This document shows positions 1 to 5,639 of a stretch of 7,467 nt of DNA, piece by piece. Source of the DNA: Candidatus Moraniibacteriota bacterium (GTDB lineage: Bacteria; Patescibacteriota; Minisyncoccia; Moranbacterales; UBA1568); the NCBI GenBank assembly GCA_023261685.1, contig JAHFOM010000040.1, positions 1 to 7,467 of the forward strand, in the 5' to 3' direction. The notes below the pieces were generated by a model that was not told the origin of the DNA, ran no database searches, and saw only the letters and a list, made by a program, of their open reading frames with translations. A program made the translations under genes and the position numbers. The number at the start of each line of letters is the position of its first letter. The stretch's first letter is position 1.

Positions 1-1194
1 AAAGATCATATTTTGGCACTCCTCCGAATGGCAAAAAACGAAGGAGTTGAAGAGCTCTACGTCCACGCCTTTATGGATGGTCGGGACTCGGCTCCCACCG
101 CCGGTATCCAGCAGATCAAGGAATTGCTCCGTGAGATGCGCTTGGTCGGTATCGGAAAAGTTGCCAGCCTCTCGGGGAGGAATTTCTCTATGGATCGCAA
201 CAACAATTGGGATCGGGTAGAGAAGACCTACCGGATGCTGACCGCCGGAATCGGCGAAATGGCAGTCGATCCGCTCATCGCTCTCGAACAATCATACACC
301 AAGGGCATCACGGATGAATATATCGAACCCACCCTCCTGACCGAAAAAGAAAAGCCCATCGCGCTGATAGAAAACGGGGATTCCGTGATTTTCTTCAACT
401 TCCGAGAAGACCGCGCGCGCGAGCTGACCAAGGCATTTGTTTTACCTGATTTTGACGGCTTCGAACGGACACTGCTCGATATCCGCTTTGCCACACTGAC
501 GGAATATGAGCGTGACCTGCCGGCACGCGTCGCGTTTCCGCCGGAAGACATCCGCCACAGCCTCGGGGAAACACTCAGTCTCGCCGGCAAAAAACAGCTA
601 CGCATCGCCGAAACGGAAAAATACGCCCACGTCACCTATTTTTTCAACGGCGGAAAAGAAAAACCGTTTTCCGGAGAAGACCGGATGCTGATTCCATCGC
701 CAAGCGCTTCCCACTTCGATGAAGTGCCTGAAATGAGCTCGCCGCAAATTACCGATTCCCTTCTTTCCATTCTCGAAAAAAACGAATACGACTTTATCCT
801 CGTCAACTACGCCAATCCGGATATGGTAGCCCATACCGGCAACGAAAAAGCCTCCATCGAAGCGGTGGAAGCCACTGATAAAAGTCTCTCCATCCTCATT
901 CCAGCCGTGTTCAAAGCCGGTGGCGCTTTGGTCATTACTGCTGATCATGGCAACGTGGAAGAACTGAAAAAAGTCAGCACCGGGGAAATAGACACGGAAC
1001 ATTCTACCAATCCGATACCGTTGTGGTACATCACCGCTGACAATCACCACGAAAAAACGGCGGAACAGATGATGCGGGAACAGAATGAAGTGAATGGACT
1101 GCTTTCTGACGTGGCACCGACCATTCTTGATATTATGGGTGTCGAAAAACCAGCCGAGATGAACGGCGCCAGTCTCCTATCCACCTTGAAATAA
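1..1194 (+). CDS. gpmI: Cofactor-independent phosphoglycerate mutase, 3' part
   Basis: Interconverts 3- and 2-phosphoglycerate in glycolysis/gluconeogenesis in the cytoplasm, using two Mn ions rather than 2,3-bisphosphoglycerate. The reading frame is open from base 1 (K-D-H-I-L-A), so the gene enters from the left; the TTG at base 13 is an internal Leu codon, not a start. There are 397 codons here. Visible motifs, numbered from base 1: DGRD (26-29), SGRNFSMDR, FFNFREDRA, IAETEKYAHV, FFNGG, PEMSS, ANPDMVAHTGN (271-281), TADHGN (313-318) and HSTNP (334-338). D274, H278, D315, H316 and H334 match the metal ligands D403, H407, D444, H445 and H462 of the Geobacillus enzyme at a near-constant offset of 128-129. 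About 128 N-terminal residues, including the phosphoserine nucleophile, therefore lie outside the window. The gene ends in TAA and converges on clpP across a repeat-filled spacer. Identification is secure. Confidence 0.97.
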   Translation, partial: KDHILALLRMAKNEGVEELYVHAFMDGRDSAPTAGIQQIKELLREMRLVGIGKVASLSGRNFSMDRNNNWDRVEKTYRMLTAGIGEMAVDPLIALEQSYTKGITDEYIEPTLLTEKEKPIALIENGDSVIFFNFREDRARELTKAFVLPDFDGFERTLLDIRFATLTEYERDLPARVAFPPEDIRHSLGETLSLAGKKQLRIAETEKYAHVTYFFNGGKEKPFSGEDRMLIPSPSASHFDEVPEMSSPQITDSLLSILEKNEYDFILVNYANPDMVAHTGNEKASIEAVEATDKSLSILIPAVFKAGGALVITADHGNVEELKKVSTGEIDTEHSTNPIPLWYITADNHHEKTAEQMMREQNEVNGLLSDVAPTILDIMGVEKPAEMNGASLLSTLK

Positions 1195-1379
1195 CAATAG
1201 ACAGTTAACAGCTAACAATCAACAGAGAGCAGTAAGCAGATAACGGTCAACAAAAAACAAAAGCAGCAAGTAACAGGCAACAAAAAAATAGCCTATTTTT
1301 CAATACACCTCCATTTTTTATTTTTCACTGTCAGCTGTTTGCCGTTAACTGTTATTTGTTAACTGCTCACTGACTATTG
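1195..1379. repeat. Imperfect inverted repeat filling the gpmI/clpP spacer
   Basis: Bases 1195-1225 and the reverse complement of 1349-1379 align without gaps over 31 bases, with 25 identities; both begin CAATAG. The arms and much of the interior are degenerate repeats built on AACAGTTAAC/AACAGCTAAC-like units. The left arm starts right after the gpmI stop. The right arm contains the last Gln codon and TAG stop of clpP, so the element runs into that gene. Total span is 185 bases with about 123 between the arms. It could be a small non-autonomous element (MITE-like), or a long hairpin ending transcription from both sides. No clear target-site duplication is visible. Confidence 0.6.
1282..1300. 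terminator. Weak A/T-only hairpin between convergent genes
   Basis: Seven A-T pairs (AAAAATA/TATTTTT) enclose a GCC loop. The T run of the 3' arm and further T-rich sequence follow on the plus strand, and a T run follows on the minus strand, so it could act on both gpmI and clpP transcripts. A stem without G-C pairs is atypical for intrinsic terminators, so the call is tentative. Confidence 0.3.
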
Positions 1380-1958
1380 AATCACCCTGTCGACGATGCC
1401 GTACTGCTTTGCTTCCTCCGCCGACATAAAATAATCCCGCTCGGTATCTTTCTCGATTTTCGCCAGTTTCTGTCCGGTGTGCTTGACGAGTATCTGATTC
1501 AAGCGGTCCCGCGTCTTCAAAATATGGCGGGCGTGAATGTCGATGTCGGTGGCCTGCCCCTCTGTCCCACCGAGCACCTGATGAATCATCACTTCGCCAT
1601 TGGGCAGGATCATCCGCTTGCCCTTTTTCCCGGATGCAAGAAGAAGCGCTGCCGCAGAGGCCGCCATCCCGACACAGATGGTCTGCACTTCCGGCTTCAC
1701 ATACTGTATCGTGTCATAGATGGCCAATGCCGCCGTCACCGAACCGCCGGGAGAATTGATGTACATCTTGATATCCTCTTTGGCATTCTCTGATTCGAGA
1801 AACAACAACTGGGCGATCACCGCGTTGGCGACGCCGTCATCAATCGGCGAACCGATAAAGATGATCCGGTCCTTGAGCAGACGCGAATAGATATCATAGG
1901 CGCGCTCGCCGAAACTCGTCTTCTCTACCACCATCGGGATCAGGTATTGATTCTTCAT
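1374..1958 (-). CDS. clpP: ATP-dependent Clp protease proteolytic subunit
   Basis: Serine peptidase that forms a two-ring, 14-subunit chamber and degrades proteins fed by a Clp ATPase in the cytoplasm. The 194-residue length is normal for the family. The catalytic triad is visible: Ser101 in GMAASAAALL, His126 in MIHQVLGG and Asp175 in ERDYF, each four residues beyond the mature E. coli numbering. INSPGGSV (67-74), in the substrate-binding region, is intact. Small departures are AASAA where AASMG is usual, and HQVLGG for HQPLGG. The ATG at 1958 gives the usual short N-terminus (MKNQYLIPMVVE); no SD precedes it. It lies 51 bases downstream of tig, the familiar tig-clpP order, but clpX does not follow; instead the gene converges with gpmI. 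The TAG stop lies inside the inverted repeat of the spacer. Confidence 0.97.
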   Translation of the reverse strand: MKNQYLIPMVVEKTSFGERAYDIYSRLLKDRIIFIGSPIDDGVANAVIAQLLFLESENAKEDIKMYINSPGGSVTAALAIYDTIQYVKPEVQTICVGMAASAAALLLASGKKGKRMILPNGEVMIHQVLGGTEGQATDIDIHARHILKTRDRLNQILVKHTGQKLAKIEKDTERDYFMSAEEAKQYGIVDRVIQ

Positions 1959-1963
1959 ATGGC

Positions 1964-1998
1964 TAGCTTTTTAGCTGATTAGCTTGTAGCTTTTTAGC
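1964..1998. repeat. TAGCTTTTTAGC direct repeats between tig and clpP
   Basis: The 12-mer TAGCTTTTTAGC occurs perfectly at 1964-1975 and 1987-1998, joined by another TAGC-rich stretch. On the coding (minus) strand this reads as GCTAAAAAGCTA units. It fills most of the 51-base spacer just before the clpP start, where an SD would be expected but is absent. Neighbouring units can pair as small hairpins. Confidence 0.6.
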
Positions 1999-2009
1999 AA
2001 GAGCATTCT

Positions 2010-3299
2010 TTACAGTTTTTCCAAAAATTCAAAGACTTTTTCATTGAGCAGCTGACCGCGCACGCTAGCGTACAAACGCTCCATATCAATTTTTTTTTCG
2101 ATGTCCTTGGTATCCTTGTACTGAGCGAGCGTCTTGTTCATCTCCGCTTCGACCGCTTCGTTTTCGACTGCCATTTCCTCTTCTTTGGCGAGCCTGTCGA
2201 GGATCATATGTGCCGAGAGACGCTTCTTTGCCTGAGGCAACCACTCTTTCTTCATCTCTTCCTCAGTCTTTTTCATCTGAACGAGGTACTCGGAAAAATC
2301 AAGCCCCATCGATCGAACCTGCATCTCGAATTCCCGCACCATACGCGAGAGTTCCTCCTCGATCAATATCTCCGGGTGCTCGATGGCTGAATGCTCCACC
2401 AAAACATCCAGGAGACGACCGCGCCGTTCCTCCTTGTTTTTGACTTTCTTCTCTTCCAGCAAACCTTCCCGCATGGTTTCCTTGAGATTTTCCAAGGACG
2501 TGAAATTGCCGAGACTCGTCGCAAACGCGTCATCGATCGCCGGCACTTCCCGCTCCTGTACGACTCCCATTTTCACCGCGAAAGTCGCCGGTTTTCCAGC
2601 GAGGTGCTTGACGTGATACTCGGCAGGAAATGTCAGTTCAAATGTCTTCTCATCACCTTCTTTCATCCCGAGGAGCTGTTCTTCAAATCCGGGAATAAAA
2701 ACGCCCTTCCCCAGAGTAAGCGGATGTTTCTCACTCTTGCCATTCTCGATCAAGACGCCGTCTTGCAACACGGAAAAATCCACCAGTACGTTATCACCCA
2801 TTCTCGCTTCCCGGTTGACAGTCACGAGCTTGGCTCGCATTTCAGTCAGTCGGTCCAGCTCCGCACTGATTTCCTCCTCAGCGACGACATCGGTTTTCTC
2901 CGCATATTCTTTGTTCACACCTTTCACGGCATCTTTCCACGGTTTGAGGATGACTTCCGGTAATACCGCGGTGACGACCGTGTATTCAAGCGGCTCATGC
3001 TCCGCCAGTTTCCCGAGCGTCACTTCCGGCTTGCCGATGGCATCTATCTCTTCCTGTTTGAGCGCCCGCGGGTACGAATGCTGTACCGCATGCTCCGCCG
3101 CCTCTACGAGAATAGCCGGCTTACCGAAACGCTTCTCGATAACATCACGGGGCGCTTTGCCCGGGCGAAATCCGGAAACTTTGACATCTTTAGCGAGGTG
3201 TTCTGCCGCGTGATGCAGCTCTTCTTTCCACTCCTCCCACGGAAGCGTCACTGTAATTTCTACTTGAGATTTTGGCAATTTTTTTACCGTACTATTCAT
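2010..3299 (-). CDS. tig: Trigger factor, ribosome-bound chaperone / prolyl isomerase
   Basis: Binds the ribosome at the peptide exit tunnel, shelters nascent chains and can catalyse proline isomerisation. The 429 residues match the usual length and three-domain plan. The ribosome-binding N-domain is about 1-115, with the signature GFRPGKAP at 43-50, the same position as in E. coli. The FKBP-type isomerase domain is about 165-248 (GDNVLVDF, LTLGKGVFIPGFEEQLLGMK, FPAEYH, LAGKPATF). The charged helical chaperone domain is about 249-429. The ATG at 3299 puts the N-domain strand in register. No SD precedes it; a GATAAT sequence ends about six bases upstream, which would suit a leaderless or very short 5' end but lacks a good -35. 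It sits 82 bases downstream of ppa and 51 upstream of clpP, which is likely co-transcribed. Confidence 0.97.
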   Translation of the reverse strand: MNSTVKKLPKSQVEITVTLPWEEWKEELHHAAEHLAKDVKVSGFRPGKAPRDVIEKRFGKPAILVEAAEHAVQHSYPRALKQEEIDAIGKPEVTLGKLAEHEPLEYTVVTAVLPEVILKPWKDAVKGVNKEYAEKTDVVAEEEISAELDRLTEMRAKLVTVNREARMGDNVLVDFSVLQDGVLIENGKSEKHPLTLGKGVFIPGFEEQLLGMKEGDEKTFELTFPAEYHVKHLAGKPATFAVKMGVVQEREVPAIDDAFATSLGNFTSLENLKETMREGLLEEKKVKNKEERRGRLLDVLVEHSAIEHPEILIEEELSRMVREFEMQVRSMGLDFSEYLVQMKKTEEEMKKEWLPQAKKRLSAHMILDRLAKEEEMAVENEAVEAEMNKTLAQYKDTKDIEKKIDMERLYASVRGQLLNEKVFEFLEKL

Positions 3300-3327
3300 A
3301 GCTTATTATCAAACAAAGTGAGTGAGG

Positions 3328-3381
3328 CGAAAGTTTACTTTCGTTTCCGAGCGAGTGCCGGTAACATCAGGTGAATACCTG
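3328..3381. other. Two small hairpins in the ppa/tig gap
   Basis: CGAAAG-TTTA-CTTTCG (3328-3343) and CAGGT-GAAT-ACCTG (3368-3381) are perfect 6- and 5-base stems. The second directly abuts the ppa stop codon. Neither has a T run on either strand, so they do not look like intrinsic terminators. They could protect mRNA ends or mark a processing site between ppa and tig. Confidence 0.4.
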
Positions 3382-3912
3382 TTATTTTCCAAATTTATCC
3401 GCGTACATCTTCAGTCCTTTCTTGACAGCCACGAGCGCTGCCGCCTTTTTCTTGAACCCCTTGACGATCACGACCTTGTTGTCAATCGACTTGTACGTCT
3501 CGAAAAAATGACGCATTTCTTTGAGCGTATGCTTGTTGATGTCGTCAAGATCAAGAATCTCATCGAAACGCGGGTCATCCTTCGGTACGGCGATAATCTT
3601 GTCATCACCGTCACCGCAGTCGATCATATTCATAATACCCACCGGACGCGCCTCCACGAGAATACCAGGTGAAAGCGGATACGTCGCGAGCAAAACCACA
3701 TCAAGCGCGTCGCCATCATCCCAATAACTCTGCGGAACAAACCCATAGTCAAACGGATAGTCTTGCGACGTTTTCATCGCCCGATCAAGCTTGATGAGTC
3801 CGGTCTCCTTGTCGATCTCGTACTTATTCTTCGATCCCTTGGGACATTCGATGATGACGTTGATGACGTTCGGTACATCTTTGCCGGCTGAAATTTCATG
3901 CCAGAGGTTCAT
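3382..3912 (-). CDS. ppa: Family I inorganic pyrophosphatase
   Basis: Hydrolyses pyrophosphate to phosphate in the cytoplasm with Mg, pulling nucleic acid and aminoacyl-tRNA synthesis forward. The 176 residues equal the normal bacterial length. Active-site residues are in place one position later than in E. coli: E22, K30, E32, R44, Y56 (DYGFVPQSY), D66, D68, D71, D98, D103 and K105, plus Y140-K141 near the C-terminus. The signature reads DGDALDV where DGDPxDV is usual; the Pro-to-Ala change sits between metal-binding aspartates without removing any of them. The start (MNLWHEISAGKDVPNVINVIIE) matches the family. The sequence before the ATG is pure A/T-rich repeat with no SD. The gene lies between nusA (123-base gap) and tig (82-base gap) on the same strand. 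Confidence 0.97.
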   Translation of the reverse strand: MNLWHEISAGKDVPNVINVIIECPKGSKNKYEIDKETGLIKLDRAMKTSQDYPFDYGFVPQSYWDDGDALDVVLLATYPLSPGILVEARPVGIMNMIDCGDGDDKIIAVPKDDPRFDEILDLDDINKHTLKEMRHFFETYKSIDNKVVIVKGFKKKAAALVAVKKGLKMYADKFGK

Positions 3913-3920
3913 ATGATTAA

Positions 3921-4028
3921 ATTTTCAATTTATAATTTTCAATTTTCAAACAATGAAGTAATTTTTCAGTTTTGAAATTTGATCATTGGAAATTGTTTAG
4001 AAATTAGAAATTGGTAATGAGAAATTAA
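3921..4028. repeat. A/T-rich inverted repeat in the nusA/ppa spacer
   Basis: The spacer is built from AATTTTCAATTTTC-like units on the left and AGAAATTAGAAATT-like units on the right. Bases 3934-3954 and the reverse complement of 3992-4012 match at 17 of 21 positions without gaps. Inside it, CAATGA (3951-3956) pairs with TCATTG (3984-3989), giving a nested long hairpin. The architecture resembles the gpmI/clpP spacer but the unit is different. It fills the leader region of ppa, so no SD or convincing promoter can be picked out. Confidence 0.55.
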
Positions 4029-4035
4029 AGAATCG

Positions 4036-5337
4036 CTATTCCTTCTCCGCTTCCGCTGTTTCTAGATCAACTGCTTCCTCAGCTGGGACCTCTGCGACAA
4101 CAGCCGGCTCTCCGCTCGTGACGTCGATCTTGAAGCCCGTCAACTTGGCAGCGAGGCGCACGTTCTGACCGCGCTTGCCGATAGCGAGCGAAAGCTGGTC
4201 CTGCGGCACGGTGACAAGTGCACGCTTTTCTTCAGGGAAAAGCTCCACTGAAAGTACTTTGGCAGGAGACAGGGCGGCGCTGATGAATTTAGCGGGATCT
4301 TCTTTCCATTCAATGATGTCAATCTTCTCTCCGCCCAACTCATCGATGATGGATTGAACCCGTGTTCCTTTTTGTCCGACACAAGAACCGATCGGGTCGA
4401 CACCTTCTTCAGCGGAAAACACGGCAATCTTGGTCCGTGAGCCGGCTTCCCGAGCGATCGCCTTGATCTCGACGGTACCGGTAAATATTTCCGGCACTTC
4501 AAGTGAAAATAAATGACGCACCATCTCCGGATGCACACGCGACAAGAGGAGTCCCGGTCCCTTGGTATCTGATTCCACTCGTACCAAGAAAACCTTCAGA
4601 TGCTGACCGACACGATAATTCTCTCCTTCGGTCTGTTCGGATGGAAAGAGGATGCCGACAGATTTTCCGAGGTCGACAAACACATTACGTCCCTCTACCC
4701 TTTGCACGATACCGCTGACGACCTGTCCTTCTTTTTCTTTGTACTCTTCAAACATCGTCTCACGCTCAGCCTCGCGGATACGCTGGATAATCACCTGTTT
4801 GGCGGTCTGTGCCGCAACTCGACCGAATTCATCGTGCGACTCAAGCGGCAACTCGATGGTTTCGCCGAGCTTGATACCCTTCTTCAGTTTCTTCGCCTCT
4901 GCAATCAGCATATCGCGCTCCGGATTGAAACGTGGTAATCGCTCCTCATCACCGTCGCTCGCGAGCGACGTGGCTTCGTCAATTTCTTTCACCTCTTTAA
5001 CTTTTTTACTGTTGGCTGTTACCTGTTCGCTGCTGTCTGTCTCTTCAGTTTCTTCGACAAACTCGCGCGTCGTCTCATCAACGACTTCTTTGACGAGAAA
5101 AAAGCTCGCGTCCTTCGTCACTTCATCGAATGAGGCGCGAATGACCTGTCCGCGCTTGCCGTAGTCTTTCTTGTAGGCCGCAGCGAGCGCCGCTTCCACG
5201 ACTTCGAGCACGCGTTCTTTGGAGATGCCTTTTTCCTCGGCGATCTGCATCACGGCACTGCCGAACTCGCCCAGCCTGCCGGACAAGCTTCCTTCTTCAC
5301 TGCCGCTCTCTTCTACGACTACCTTTTTCTTTCCCAT
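4036..5337 (-). CDS. nusA: Transcription termination/antitermination factor NusA
   Basis: Binds RNA polymerase and nascent RNA, promoting pausing and hairpin-dependent termination. 433 residues. The N-terminal polymerase-binding domain is about 21-200 (AQTAKQVIIQRIREAER at 176-192), S1 about 203-267 (VSGIVQRVEGRNVFVDLG) and KH1 about 285-345 (DPIGSCVGQKGTRVQSI, ELGGEKIDI). KH2 is about 346-410 (AIGKRGQNVRLAAKLTG), followed by an acidic tail, 411-433. No C-terminal acidic repeats follow, as in many bacteria outside the Proteobacteria. About 55 residues (roughly 90-146), very acidic and low in complexity, are inserted in the N-terminal domain; part is encoded by sequence resembling the gpmI/clpP spacer repeat. 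An N-terminal extension of about 20 residues precedes the conserved start. The ATG at 5337 is the only good start; an AGAGA a few bases upstream is at most a weak SD. A promoter and terminator lie upstream, suggesting attenuation. Confidence 0.96.
   Translation of the reverse strand: MGKKKVVVEESGSEEGSLSGRLGEFGSAVMQIAEEKGISKERVLEVVEAALAAAYKKDYGKRGQVIRASFDEVTKDASFFLVKEVVDETTREFVEETEETDSSEQVTANSKKVKEVKEIDEATSLASDGDEERLPRFNPERDMLIAEAKKLKKGIKLGETIELPLESHDEFGRVAAQTAKQVIIQRIREAERETMFEEYKEKEGQVVSGIVQRVEGRNVFVDLGKSVGILFPSEQTEGENYRVGQHLKVFLVRVESDTKGPGLLLSRVHPEMVRHLFSLEVPEIFTGTVEIKAIAREAGSRTKIAVFSAEEGVDPIGSCVGQKGTRVQSIIDELGGEKIDIIEWKEDPAKFISAALSPAKVLSVELFPEEKRALVTVPQDQLSLAIGKRGQNVRLAAKLTGFKIDVTSGEPAVVAEVPAEEAVDLETAEAEKE
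5001..5046 (-). repeat. Spacer-type repeat embedded in the nusA coding region
   Basis: On the coding strand this reads as CAGCGAACAGGTAACAGCC-like units, encoding about residues 98-113 of NusA (a D-S-S-E-Q-V-T-A-N-S linker). The core GTAACAGCCAACA (5010-5022, minus) matches GTAACAGGCAACA at 1270-1282 in the gpmI/clpP spacer at 12 of 13 bases, and both run into an A tract. Independent low-complexity drift is the alternative. Confidence 0.4.
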
Positions 5338-5396
5338 AATTATTCTCTAAAAATTAAAATACCTGACAGAAATATGCCCATGCTTGTGCCTATTAT

Positions 5397-5425
5397 AATG
5401 AAAAAAGCCCGCTTCTAGCGAACTT
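5397..5425 (-). terminator. Intrinsic terminator/attenuator in the nusA leader
   Basis: On the minus strand AAGTTCGCT pairs with AGCGGGCTT around an AGA loop: nine pairs, two of them G-U, followed by a run of six T counted from the base of the stem. The last two stem pairs use the first two T of that run. It is a moderate-strength intrinsic terminator. No minus-strand gene ends just upstream, and a good promoter lies only about 25 bases before it, so it most likely gates read-through into nusA. Confidence 0.7.
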
Positions 5426-5450
5426 CCATAGTCAGAGCATCAAACTTCAT
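5415..5450 (-). CDS. Possible 11-residue leader peptide before nusA
   Basis: ATG at 5450 opens MKFDALTMEVR, ending in TAG at 5417-5415. The stop lies at the junction of the 5' arm and loop of the terminator hairpin, so a ribosome finishing this ORF would cover the 5' arm and block the stem. The ATG lies at or just before the predicted transcription start, so translation would be leaderless, or would begin at the internal ATG (5429; MEVR). No SD is visible. An ORF this short can arise by chance; only the stop position raises interest. Confidence 0.25.
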   Translation of the reverse strand: MKFDALTMEVR

Positions 5451-5454
5451 TTCC

Positions 5455-5483
5455 ATTGTAGCTGATACCATCCATTTTGTCAA
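5455..5483 (-). promoter_or_regulatory. Sigma-70-type promoter for nusA
   Basis: On the minus strand TTGACA (5483-5478), a 17-base spacer and TACAAT (5460-5455) give 11 of 12 consensus bases with ideal spacing. The predicted start is near 5448, leaving a leader of roughly 110 bases before the nusA ATG. The attenuator begins about 23 bases downstream of the start. Confidence 0.75.
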
Positions 5484-5500
5484 TCACGCATACCCGCCTT

Positions 5501-5535
5501 TGGCAAGCCCTCTGCTCACTCTCGGTTTCTTGCCA
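5501..5535. promoter_or_regulatory. Inverted repeat TGGCAAG-N21-CTTGCCA, possible operator
   Basis: Perfect 7-base arms at 5501-5507 and 5529-5535 lie just upstream of the nusA -35 and between the two divergent promoters. The arm centres are 28 bases apart, which could suit a dimeric regulator on one DNA face. A repeat this short can occur by chance. Confidence 0.25.
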
Positions 5536-5603
5536 TATTTTCCCTTATATAAAGCTTTTCAGAAATCTTTTCTTCATTTCGAGGCTGTTTTAAGCCATTG
5601 CTA

Positions 5604-5632
5604 TTGACTTTTTGGCGTTTTGGGTGTATAAT
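5604..5632 (+). promoter_or_regulatory. Sigma-70-type promoter for the 5737 gene pair
   Basis: TTGACT (5604-5609), a 17-base spacer and TATAAT (5627-5632) give 11 of 12 consensus bases. The predicted start is near 5639. This is one of the two best promoter matches I found in the window and implies substantial transcription of the downstream pair unless the leader restrains it. Confidence 0.8.
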
Positions 5633-5639
5633 AGGAGGT

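Noticed and set aside
598..1050. 150-codon antisense frame within gpmI
   Set aside because: It lies opposite a strongly conserved enzyme and has no homology signal or start context.
1195..1379. CRISPR array in the repeat-rich spacer
   Set aside because: Repeats are short, degenerate and irregularly spaced, in inverted orientation, with no unique spacers or cas genes.
2391..2963. 190-codon frame opposite tig
   Set aside because: Shadow of trigger factor coding sequence; its product resembles no family I know and the tig frame is unambiguous.
5392..5397. TATAAT on the minus strand before nusA as the nusA promoter
   Set aside because: No acceptable -35 at 16-19 bases; the TTGACA/TACAAT pair at 5455-5483 is far better.
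5632..5639. AGGAGGTT, a near-perfect SD-like sequence just after the -10 box
   Set aside because: It lies at or before the predicted transcription start and no start codon follows at a usable distance; the real SD of the gene is at 5721-5728.
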